Shown here: in pieces, positions 1 to 5,737 of the stretch | Layout of the letters: the number at the start of each line of letters is the position of its first letter | Numbering within the stretch: position 1 is the stretch's first letter | Assembly (NCBI RefSeq): GCF_029054785.1 | Contig: NZ_JAIDEN010000017.1 | Coordinates: 1-5,737 of the forward strand | DNA: 5,737 bases | Direction: 5' to 3' | Source: Duncaniella sp. | GTDB lineage: Bacteria; Bacteroidota; Bacteroidia; Bacteroidales; Muribaculaceae | Translations under genes and position numbers: made by a program | The notes under the pieces: generated by a model | Told to the model about the DNA's origin: nothing | Database searches by the model: none | Seen by the model: the letters and a program-made list of their open reading frames with translations, nothing else

Positions 1-536
1 ATGTAGGCCTGAAGACGGATGAAATCAGCCTCAGGGGCCGGGATCGCTCTGAGGGCGATGATTGAGTCCGCGTCTGTGGTATAGCTGAGGAGGATATTTT
101 TGATCTGGTCTGTGGTCAGCTGTGATGACTGGTTGCCCAAGACTCTTGACTTGTCGATCTGAGATGCTGTATATGCGCCAAGCGCTGTGTTCGAGTTGTC
201 GGTGAAAGATGTGGTGGGGGTGAATTCGGAGATGGTCAGGTTGAAATCAGCCGCGGATTTGTCAGCCGGGATGTAGACCGGAAGCGAATACTGGGCCTTG
301 GGTCCTGAGGCATAGAGAAAATAGAGACCGTCAGGGTTGGCTGTGACCTGGCCTTTGACATGTCCGGCTCCGTCTGACGAAAGCTCGACTGTCGCTTTCT
401 GGGTGTATTCATTGACTGGACGCACAAAGATTCTGAGATCTTCAGCCGGAACTCCGACTGTCAGGTCCAGAGTCTGCGCACCGGCTGCAAAACCGATGCA
501 CAGAGCTGTTGCAAGTGTAATATTTTTGAGTTTCAT
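1..536 (-). CDS. Secreted protein, N-terminal part; possible TlpA-like thioredoxin-fold protein
   Basis: These are the first 178 complete codons of a gene that runs off the left edge; the ATG is at 534-536. Residues 1-20 form a type I signal peptide (MKLKN, hydrophobic core, AAGA, then Gln21), so the product is exported, probably to the periplasm. Cys13 lies inside the hydrophobic core after leucine and is not a credible lipobox. Residues about 22-110 look like a beta-sandwich (TLDLTVGVPAEDLRIFV, then GHVKGQVTANPDGLYFLYAS, then YSLPVYIPAD). Residues about 120-178 look helical, beginning DNSNTALGAYTASQIDKSRV and followed by QLTTDQIKNILLSYTTDADS. This order, a small sandwich with a 'DG.Y.L' strand followed by a 'DN.AL.AY' helix, resembles the region before the thioredoxin domain of Bacteroidota TlpA-like proteins. 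The CxxC-bearing domain would lie outside the window, so the call is tentative. It starts 5 bases after the PKD-like stop, so it belongs to the same operon. An unrelated secreted hypothetical protein is the alternative. Confidence 0.45.
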   Translation of the reverse strand, partial: MKLKNITLATALCIGFAAGAQTLDLTVGVPAEDLRIFVRPVNEYTQKATVELSSDGAGHVKGQVTANPDGLYFLYASGPKAQYSLPVYIPADKSAADFNLTISEFTPTTSFTDNSNTALGAYTASQIDKSRVLGNQSSQLTTDQIKNILLSYTTDADSIIALRAIPAPEADFIRLQAY

Positions 537-541
537 ATTGT

Positions 542-2119
542 TCAGTTCGCTATACGTGGTTTATAGGTTATGTAAGAAATGCGGTCGGCACAGTTCAGAT
601 AGGTTGACTTGGGTGCGGGATCGGGGTTGTCGGTGCGCACGTCCTTCACATCATAGAAGTAGAGGTTGCCGCGTCCGGTGTTCTTGTTGGCCGTCGCAAT
701 GATGAGTTCTTCTGAGCCGGTCTGGGTGCTGATTGTCATGTAGGTGATTTCTTCATCGGAAGGGAAGGTGACAGCAGCCTGTGATGTTGACGGGAATGTG
801 TAGGTATTCTCATTCTTGAGCATCACGAATACCTGGTTGGCTTTTGAGAAGAAACTTCTGTGATATGTATTCGAGCAGATGATCTGTGAGTCCATATCGG
901 GCATCGCGCTTGAAGCGGTGGTGTTGATCTTGTTGCGGAATGCTAAGATCATGCCGGTTGTGTAGGCGCCGATTCCGGAGAATGCGGTGACATAGAGCTG
1001 GCCGGTTGTCTTGTTGCGGGTGAAAAGGGTGGCGGGATAAGAGGTCGCGCCATATTCGCCTACAATTCCTTCGCCCTTGAAGATCGCGATCAGTTCTTCG
1101 TTGGTGAAGAAGGGATTGCCGTTCTCGTCTTTGGCATCGATTGTGTTTGACGATGACCATTTGGTCGGAGAATAGGCTGCGGTGATGGAGAATACCAGTG
1201 GCGAAAGGTTGACAAAGTAGACATCCGAGACCTGATTGAGACCGACATAATAGGTGTTGTTCTGGATCAGGTCGAACTTAGCCTCTTTGTAAAGGCTGGA
1301 TTCATAGCCGAACATATACTGGCTGTTGAGCGAGAGGTATTTGTTGGCTGAGTTGTCGACGATGACAGGAGTGATGCCCTCCATGAAGAACTGGCTGCCT
1401 TTGAAGCCGGAGATAATGTCATTGCTCTTGATCGTGGATGAGACCACAAACGTGTTGGGATCCACATAGAGTCCTTCGTCGGAAGTCATGACAGCGAGTC
1501 GGTTGGTCTGGACAGGGCCGCTGCCACCCCAGGCATACCACTGGATGATCTGTGAGCCGATGAGTGTATGATTGCCGATGTTGGGATTGACGCGTTGCAG
1601 GCAGTTTTCCATGATGGTCTGGGGAATGCCGGCTTCGATTTCCTCGCGGGTCAGGTCTTTGATGAATACGAGGTTGCCTTCGCCAGCGGCATTGTTGGAG
1701 ATGATCATGTAGCCCTGCTCGAAGGTGCGGTTGATGCTGATCTCATAGTCCTGCACGATTCCGACTTCTCCGTCTGAAACCACGAGGTGGGCATAGTAGC
1801 TGCCTCCCTGCGGGAAGAAATGGACGAGTGTCTTTTCATTGCTGACGAATTCCAGCGGCCCTTTCACGCTGTTGCTGTAAGTGCCGATGCTCCATTCATA
1901 GGTCAGCTCGCGGGAGCCGTCGTAGTTGATTTCAGGAGTGATCACACAGTCTTCACCGTAGTTGAAGCTGTATATAGGCATTTCGGTATCGCCGGGGACT
2001 GTGACCGAAAGTCCGGGAAGCGGATTTCCTCCGTAGGTTGAGTTGTCGTCGATGCAGGAGGTGGCTGTTACTGCAAGCATGGCGACAAGGCTTGGGAATA
2101 GATATGATTTTTTTATCAT
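542..2119 (-). CDS. PKD-like family surface lipoprotein
   Basis: This is a complete 525-residue lipoprotein. Residues 1-21 are a signal peptide ending in VTATS before Cys22; Ile-Asp-Asp-Asn follows, suggesting surface display. Residues about 35-132 resemble a PKD/Ig-like beta-sandwich, with LTYEWSIGTYSNS (72-84), GSYYAHLVVSDGEVGI (106-121) and a closing strand QDYEISINRTF. The remaining 390 or so residues begin with EQGYMIISNNAAGEGNLVFI (134-153), typical of the Bacteroidota PKD-like lipoprotein family. They contain several short repeat-like strand pairs (GLYVDPNTF, GQLYVTAF, GNLYFYDVKD) that could be blades of a propeller-like fold. The C-terminal CADRISYITYKP (510-521) also fits the family. 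Mature cysteines lie at 58, 173, 415 and 510. No catalytic motif is recognisable. Such genes follow SusCD-DUF4843 in many Bacteroidota, so a substrate-binding role on the surface is likely but inferred. The stop is TGA, only 5 bases before the next start, suggesting translational coupling. The start ATG gives a direct signal peptide after a 34-base A-rich gap. Confidence 0.85.
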   Translation of the reverse strand: MIKKSYLFPSLVAMLAVTATSCIDDNSTYGGNPLPGLSVTVPGDTEMPIYSFNYGEDCVITPEINYDGSRELTYEWSIGTYSNSVKGPLEFVSNEKTLVHFFPQGGSYYAHLVVSDGEVGIVQDYEISINRTFEQGYMIISNNAAGEGNLVFIKDLTREEIEAGIPQTIMENCLQRVNPNIGNHTLIGSQIIQWYAWGGSGPVQTNRLAVMTSDEGLYVDPNTFVVSSTIKSNDIISGFKGSQFFMEGITPVIVDNSANKYLSLNSQYMFGYESSLYKEAKFDLIQNNTYYVGLNQVSDVYFVNLSPLVFSITAAYSPTKWSSSNTIDAKDENGNPFFTNEELIAIFKGEGIVGEYGATSYPATLFTRNKTTGQLYVTAFSGIGAYTTGMILAFRNKINTTASSAMPDMDSQIICSNTYHRSFFSKANQVFVMLKNENTYTFPSTSQAAVTFPSDEEITYMTISTQTGSEELIIATANKNTGRGNLYFYDVKDVRTDNPDPAPKSTYLNCADRISYITYKPRIAN

Positions 2120-2153
2120 GATTCTTTACTTGCTTTGTTGTTTGGTCTTGTGT
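2120..2153 (-). promoter_or_regulatory. A-rich translation initiation region of the PKD-like gene
   Basis: This is the longest gap in the operon. Read on the minus strand it has 20 A, 8 C, 4 G and 2 T in 34 bases, so it should be almost unstructured. It has no AGGAGG-like Shine-Dalgarno sequence; the nearest purine run is AAAGAA just before the ATG. This fits Bacteroidota, which initiate translation largely without Shine-Dalgarno pairing and favour A-rich upstream sequence. With only two T residues it cannot hold the TAnnTTTG -7 box of Bacteroidota promoters, and there is no stem-loop plus T-run. That supports read-through from the DUF4843 gene. Confidence 0.5.
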
Positions 2154-2927
2154 TTACCATTCGGGGATTGCGTATGGCCAGCCGATTTCAGGATGGTCGC
2201 GGTAGAGCGGGAGGCAGACATAATTTTGGATGAAAGCCGAGTACATGGCTATCGGTCCCTGCAAAGCGACCGCATCCACGAAATAGTCGCCGTATTTTGC
2301 GATCATCTCATTGAAAAGATTGATGTCGGCCTTGGGCGCGTATTCATAGAAGTACTGGAAGAAGAGCTGGGCGTTCTCGAATGAGTAGGCCGGCAGAGGA
2401 GAGCTTGAAGAGACGGACCACCAGCTCGGACGTTCCGAAGGTCGGATGTCCGAGTAGGTGATGGTGAAAGAGTTTACTCCGACAGAGCGCAGGTCGTCAT
2501 TTTCGCCGATTGTAAGGGCGAGAGATTTCGGCGCTGTGAGGATGTCAGGATCAAGGTCGCGGATGAGGTTGACTTTGACCGTGCCGCTGACGGCGTTGGC
2601 CGGAATAATGTTGTCGGTGATGGTGTAGTTGACATTCTCGACCATCGTGGAGTTTTCTTCGATGACGTCGATGCGGATCGTGCGGTCATAGTCTTTCGGC
2701 ATACCCATCAGTGTGACGGGAATCTCGACGGTGTGGACTGTGGCAATGTCGAAATTGAAGGCATATTCGAGGTTGTCGATCTGCTCGTTGTTTGAGTTAC
2801 GGTATTCGAAAAAGACAGAGTCTTTCTGGGTCGTGTCATAGAGCTTGTAGTCATCTTCCGTACAGGCGGAGAATGCTGTCAGCAGCCCCATGCACAAGGC
2901 AATATTTTTTATTGGTCTGAAATTCAT
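2154..2927 (-). CDS. DUF4843-family lipoprotein, SusCD accessory
   Basis: This is a complete 257-residue lipoprotein of unknown molecular function that I match to the DUF4843 family, found almost only in Bacteroidota and typically just after susD. The signal peptide covers residues 1-21 (lipobox AFSA, then Cys22), and Thr-Glu-Asp-Asp follows, consistent with surface export. Residues about 35-160 read as a beta-sandwich: SVFFEYRN (37-44), the strand HTVEIPVTLMG (65-75), YDRTIRIDVIEENS (80-93), NYTITDNIIPANAVSGTVKV (100-119) and SFTITYSDI (153-161). The pattern of an 'R.i.v' strand, then 'Y.I....IPA....G.V.V', is the family signature. Residues 165-257 form a second part rich in aromatics (PSWW, AQLFFQYFYEYAP) and end in GWPYAIPEW. 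It begins 19 bases after the SusD stop with no Shine-Dalgarno. I infer an extra ligand-binding or docking subunit of the SusCD complex. The family call is by recognition and fairly secure; the role is inference. Confidence 0.85.
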   Translation of the reverse strand: MNFRPIKNIALCMGLLTAFSACTEDDYKLYDTTQKDSVFFEYRNSNNEQIDNLEYAFNFDIATVHTVEIPVTLMGMPKDYDRTIRIDVIEENSTMVENVNYTITDNIIPANAVSGTVKVNLIRDLDPDILTAPKSLALTIGENDDLRSVGVNSFTITYSDIRPSERPSWWSVSSSSPLPAYSFENAQLFFQYFYEYAPKADINLFNEMIAKYGDYFVDAVALQGPIAMYSAFIQNYVCLPLYRDHPEIGWPYAIPEW

Positions 2928-2946
2928 GACTTAAGAGTTTCTTAGA

Positions 2947-4401
2947 TTATTTTGAAGTCTCCGGGCGGTATTCGAATTCCTCATCCGGGATCGGCAGGAC
3001 GTAAATGTCGTCATTGGCCGGAATTATGCGGCTTTCGACGTTCGAGGTTATGTCGCGTTTGAGACGTTTCATGTTGAACCACTGCTGACCTTCGCAGAAG
3101 AGTTCTTTGTGGAATTCATTGAAGATCCGTTCCGATGTGAGGGTTTCGGTGTCGGGCAGCGGTGTCAGGCCGCGTGACGTGATTTCCTCGTTGAAGTATC
3201 TGAATGCTTTGGAGTAGTCGCTTTCGAGAAGCGCGTCTGCTGCGATGAGATACATTTCAGCGCTGTGGATGAGGCTGATACCTGAGATCAGATCCGGACG
3301 GGTCGGGACATTGTTGTTCTCGATGGTCTGATAGTCGACCAGCTTGAGGCAGTAGGCCACGCCGCTGCCCTGACGGAACTGGGTCTTGCGATAGTCCTGG
3401 GTGGTTGCGTCGATATCCTCCGAGTAGACCGATGTCCACGGCATGAGATAGTTTTTGCCGTTTATGTCGTCAAAAGGATTATAGGTCTTGTTTGACTCAT
3501 AGCTGTAAAGATAGGTGGTGGCGGTGCTGAGATATTTGGTTGAGTAGAGTCCGAAGATGGTCTCTTTCGGAGAGAGCACACCGGCCACGTATGCCTGGAC
3601 CTCGGTCACATCGACCAGCGGGAAACGACCGCTGCTGATGACGGCTTCGGCATATTCGGCCGCTTTGGCGTTGTTGCCCATATACCAGTGTACGCGAGCC
3701 AGGAGTGCCTGGATGGCGTAGAGGTTCAGGTGGGTTTCGCGCCAGTTGAGGAAGCGGTCATACTGCTCGTTGTCGCGCGGGTAGACGAGATTCTCTTTCT
3801 CTTTCAGAAGTCCTTCGGCTTCGGTGAGGTCGGCGACGATGAATTCATAGCATTCGCCAACGGTGGAGAAGGGTTTCACGGAGAAATTGAATGTCTTGAC
3901 ATAGGGAATGCCCTGTTTTGACGGGTCGGTCGGCGCGAAGTAGCGGAGCAGATCGAAGTGGACCATTGCTCTGATGCCGAGCAGCTCGGCTTTATAGAAA
4001 TCATAGAGCGGGAATTCCTTCTGCGATTTCGATTCGAGATTCTTCAGCGCGTTGTTGGTATAGCCAATGGCCTGGTAGCCTTTTGTCCACATGGCCAGGA
4101 AGCGGCTGCGTGTGACAGAATTGCTTTTGTAGTCATACTGGCCAAGGTCTTTGCCGAAAGTGTCGTCACACTTGAGATCCTGGGAGAGGACCTCGGCCAC
4201 ACCCCACACCATGTCCATGCCGTAGAGTGCGTTCTCGGTCATGTATCCGTAGATGCCGTAGATGGCGTCTTCAAAGCCTTTGGCAGTGGCAAACTGGTCG
4301 TTTTCGACTTGCTCGCCTTTGGGCCGCACGTCGAGAAAGTCCTCGCAGGAACTTGTTGCGAGTGCCAGAGCCGAGAGTAGTGTCAGATATATTTTTTTCA
4401 T
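2947..4401 (-). CDS. SusD/RagB-family nutrient-binding outer membrane lipoprotein
   Basis: This complete 484-residue lipoprotein is the partner of the SusC transporter just upstream. SusD proteins sit on the cell surface and close over the SusC barrel as a ligand-capturing lid. Residues 1-18 form a lipoprotein signal peptide ending in ATSS before Cys19; Glu20 and Asp21 follow, consistent with the acidic surface-export signal of Bacteroidota lipoproteins. Residues about 20-220 match the N-terminal helical SusD-like domain (FLDVRPKGE, then AELLGIRAMVHFDLLRYFAP at 138-157). The C-terminal SusD domain shows AEMYLIAADALL (381-392), ERIFNEFHKELFCEGQQWFN (424-443) and YVLPIPDEEFEYRPE near the end. 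The FHKEL..EGQ form is one I associate with SusD proteins encoded beside DUF4843 and PKD-like genes; that is recalled knowledge, not a search. Length is normal for the family. The ATG is chosen because it starts the signal peptide directly; the 18-base gap before it has no Shine-Dalgarno. The mature protein has cysteines at 78, 184, 351 and 436 besides the lipidated one. The ligand cannot be deduced. Confidence 0.96.
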   Translation of the reverse strand: MKKIYLTLLSALALATSSCEDFLDVRPKGEQVENDQFATAKGFEDAIYGIYGYMTENALYGMDMVWGVAEVLSQDLKCDDTFGKDLGQYDYKSNSVTRSRFLAMWTKGYQAIGYTNNALKNLESKSQKEFPLYDFYKAELLGIRAMVHFDLLRYFAPTDPSKQGIPYVKTFNFSVKPFSTVGECYEFIVADLTEAEGLLKEKENLVYPRDNEQYDRFLNWRETHLNLYAIQALLARVHWYMGNNAKAAEYAEAVISSGRFPLVDVTEVQAYVAGVLSPKETIFGLYSTKYLSTATTYLYSYESNKTYNPFDDINGKNYLMPWTSVYSEDIDATTQDYRKTQFRQGSGVAYCLKLVDYQTIENNNVPTRPDLISGISLIHSAEMYLIAADALLESDYSKAFRYFNEEITSRGLTPLPDTETLTSERIFNEFHKELFCEGQQWFNMKRLKRDITSNVESRIIPANDDIYVLPIPDEEFEYRPETSK

Positions 4402-4419
4402 TGTACTGTCAGTGGTTTT

Positions 4420-5737
4420 TTAGAATGTCACACTAAGTGAAAGGTTTACGTTGCGGCTGAACGGATAGGCTGTGCCGCGTTCATATTTCGCGCTTGTCAG
4501 ACGGAAGAGGTCTTCGGCACCGGCGCTGACATAGAGACGTTGCAGGCCGAGCGGAGAGATCCAGTTCTGAGGCACGTTGTATTGCAGGGTGATGCTTGAG
4601 AGCCAGAGTTCGTTGTCTTTTTCGATGAAACGGTCTGAGTAGGAGAAAGTCTGACCGCCGTTCTGTGAGATTGCGAGATATGGCACACGGTCGCCCGGCT
4701 TTTTCCAGCGTTCGGTGAAGGCACGGACATCGACGTTGTATTTCGGGTCGATGTTCTCGACTTTGACCATACGGGTGGAGTTATACATGTCTCCTCCGAA
4801 ACGATAGGAGAAGTTCATGTTGAACGAGAGGTTCTTCCAGGTGAGCAGTGAGGAGATCGTTCCCTGAAGAATGGGGTTGGTGTCGCCGCATGCAACCTGG
4901 TCGGCGGCATCGTATTCATACGTGTAAGAGCCGTCTTTCTTGATGAAGATTTCCTTGCCTGATGCAGGGTCTATGCCGGCTGAGCGTACGGCATAGATCG
5001 CTGTGGGCGATTCGCCTTCGCGGAATTGCAGGCGTGGAGCCACTTCGTCGTTGACCTGCGAGTTGTTTTCGTTTTTGCGTTTAAGGGCATCGGAGATGTT
5101 GAGGATGGTGGTCTTGGAGTGGAGACCGTTGACCGAAAGGTTCCATCCCCAGTCGCGGGTCTGGATGATCTTGCCCCAGAGTGAGAATTCGATACCGTTG
5201 CTGCGCTGTTTGCCGAAATTGTTCTTGACAGAGCTTGCGCCTGAGGAGGGTGGCAGGCTGACGTCGATGAGCATGTCGTCAGTCGTTTCGCGATAGTAGT
5301 CGAGGTTAACGTTGACACGGTCGCTTAAGAGAGATGAGGTCAGACCGATGTTGAATTTCTTTGTGGTCTGCCATGTCAGGTCCGGATTGGCCATTCCCAT
5401 CGGGATCGCACCGACACCGGCGTAGTGCAGATAGTTGACAGAGTAGAAATAGGTTGAGATAGCCTGATAGGAGTCAAATTTGACGCTGCCGGTGTAGCCG
5501 TAGCTGCCGCGGATACGCAGCAGGTCCACGAAACCGAGGTCGCGGATGAAGTTTTCGTTGTGGAGGTTATAGCCGAGACCAGTCGACCAGAAAGGTGCCG
5601 TGCGCTTGTCCGAGCCGAATTTGGAGGATCCTGACAGACGGTAGCTTCCGTCAATGACGTAGCGGTTTTTCCAGATGAAGTTCGCAGCCGCGAATCCGCC
5701 GACGCTTGTCGAGAGGTCTTCACCGCCGTAGGGGAGG
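4420..5737 (-). CDS. SusC/RagA-family TonB-linked outer membrane transporter (C-terminal part)
   Basis: This is the C-terminal 438 residues of a SusC-type TonB-dependent transporter, which imports oligomeric nutrients across the outer membrane using TonB-ExbBD energy. The open frame runs unbroken to the window edge, so the N-terminal half (signal peptide, carboxypeptidase-like domain, TonB box, plug and first barrel strands) lies outside. A GTG at 5527-5529 is an internal valine codon, not the start. Family hallmarks are visible near the visible N-terminus: KNRYVIDGSYRLSGSSKFGS (residues 23-42), then APFWSTGLGYN and LRIRGSYGYTGS. The protein ends in alternating barrel-strand residues with a terminal phenylalanine (LSLSVTF), the usual signal for barrel assembly. 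Just before it, the region around LTSAKYERGTAYPFSRNV lacks the DPE-type motif common in many SusC proteins; I infer this is subfamily variation. The stop is TAA, 18 bases before the susD-like gene, as expected for a SusCD pair. A full-length protein would be about 1,000 residues. The family call is firm; the substrate is unknown. Confidence 0.96.
   Translation of the reverse strand, partial: LPYGGEDLSTSVGGFAAANFIWKNRYVIDGSYRLSGSSKFGSDKRTAPFWSTGLGYNLHNENFIRDLGFVDLLRIRGSYGYTGSVKFDSYQAISTYFYSVNYLHYAGVGAIPMGMANPDLTWQTTKKFNIGLTSSLLSDRVNVNLDYYRETTDDMLIDVSLPPSSGASSVKNNFGKQRSNGIEFSLWGKIIQTRDWGWNLSVNGLHSKTTILNISDALKRKNENNSQVNDEVAPRLQFREGESPTAIYAVRSAGIDPASGKEIFIKKDGSYTYEYDAADQVACGDTNPILQGTISSLLTWKNLSFNMNFSYRFGGDMYNSTRMVKVENIDPKYNVDVRAFTERWKKPGDRVPYLAISQNGGQTFSYSDRFIEKDNELWLSSITLQYNVPQNWISPLGLQRLYVSAGAEDLFRLTSAKYERGTAYPFSRNVNLSLSVTF

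Noticed and set aside
498..500. Cys13 of the truncated last protein as a lipidated cysteine
   Set aside because: It follows leucine within the hydrophobic core, which is not an acceptable lipobox; AAGA before Gln21 is a good signal peptidase I site instead.
337..702. Plus-strand open frame spanning the junction between the PKD-like gene and the truncated last gene
   Set aside because: It runs antisense across two well-supported coding regions, and the translation is compositionally odd (Arg/Cys/Ser-rich) with no recognisable domain.
2928..2946. Small inverted repeat AAGA-AAC-TCTT before the DUF4843 start
   Set aside because: A 4-bp stem with a 3-base loop is too weak to act as a terminator or regulatory hairpin and is expected by chance.
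3958..4380. Plus-strand open frame of 140 codons, with others at 2043-2384, 1787-2041, 1568-1777 and 3688-3921
   Set aside because: All lie antisense to strong coding regions (SusD-like, DUF4843, PKD-like). Their products have no signal peptide or family motif, and they are explained by codon bias of the minus-strand genes.
4402..4419. Possible promoter or attenuator between the SusC and SusD genes
   Set aside because: The 18-base gap has no stem-loop with a T-run and no TAnnTTTG box; it is an ordinary intra-operon spacer.
5527..5529. GTG as a possible start of a short 369-residue barrel protein
   Set aside because: The frame stays open upstream to the window edge and encodes conserved SusC sequence (KNRYVIDGSYRLSGSSKFGS), so the GTG is an internal valine.
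5376..5723. Minus-strand open frame of 115 codons at the right end
   Set aside because: It is out of frame with the SusC reading frame, which covers the same bases with clear family motifs; the Ser/Thr-rich product is a frame shadow.

Overview
The window holds part of one co-directional operon, read entirely on the minus strand (right to left). It has the gene order of a Bacteroidota nutrient-acquisition locus of the polysaccharide utilization (Sus-like) type. The organism is almost certainly a member of the Bacteroidales. The evidence is a SusC-type TonB-dependent transporter followed directly by a SusD-type lipoprotein, lipoproteins with acidic residues just after the lipidated cysteine, and gaps without Shine-Dalgarno sequences (A-rich in the longest one). 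Base composition looks close to balanced by eye, which would suit a gut Muribaculaceae-like or related lineage, but the genus is inference only.

In transcription order the layout is: (1) the C-terminal 438 residues of a SusC/RagA-family outer-membrane transporter (4420-5737, 5' end outside the window); (2) a complete SusD/RagB-family lipoprotein (2947-4401); (3) a complete DUF4843-type lipoprotein (2154-2927); (4) a complete PKD-like-family lipoprotein (542-2119); (5) the first 178 codons of a secreted protein (1-536, 3' end outside the window). The last one resembles the N-terminal part of Bacteroidota TlpA-like thioredoxin-fold proteins, but the diagnostic catalytic domain is not in view. 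The gaps are 18, 19, 34 and 5 bases, and I see no promoter or terminator inside the block, so one transcript is likely.

The genes probably work together at the outer membrane. The SusC barrel imports a ligand using TonB energy, SusD acts as the lid that captures the ligand, and the DUF4843 and PKD-like lipoproteins are probably extra surface subunits for binding or docking. No glycoside hydrolase, polysaccharide lyase, sulfatase, peptidase or regulator lies in the window, so the substrate cannot be assigned. Nothing here is clearly a new system. The points most worth a second look are the accessory lipoproteins of unknown role, the even number of cysteines in two of the exported proteins beside a possible thiol-redox protein, and the identity of the truncated last gene.
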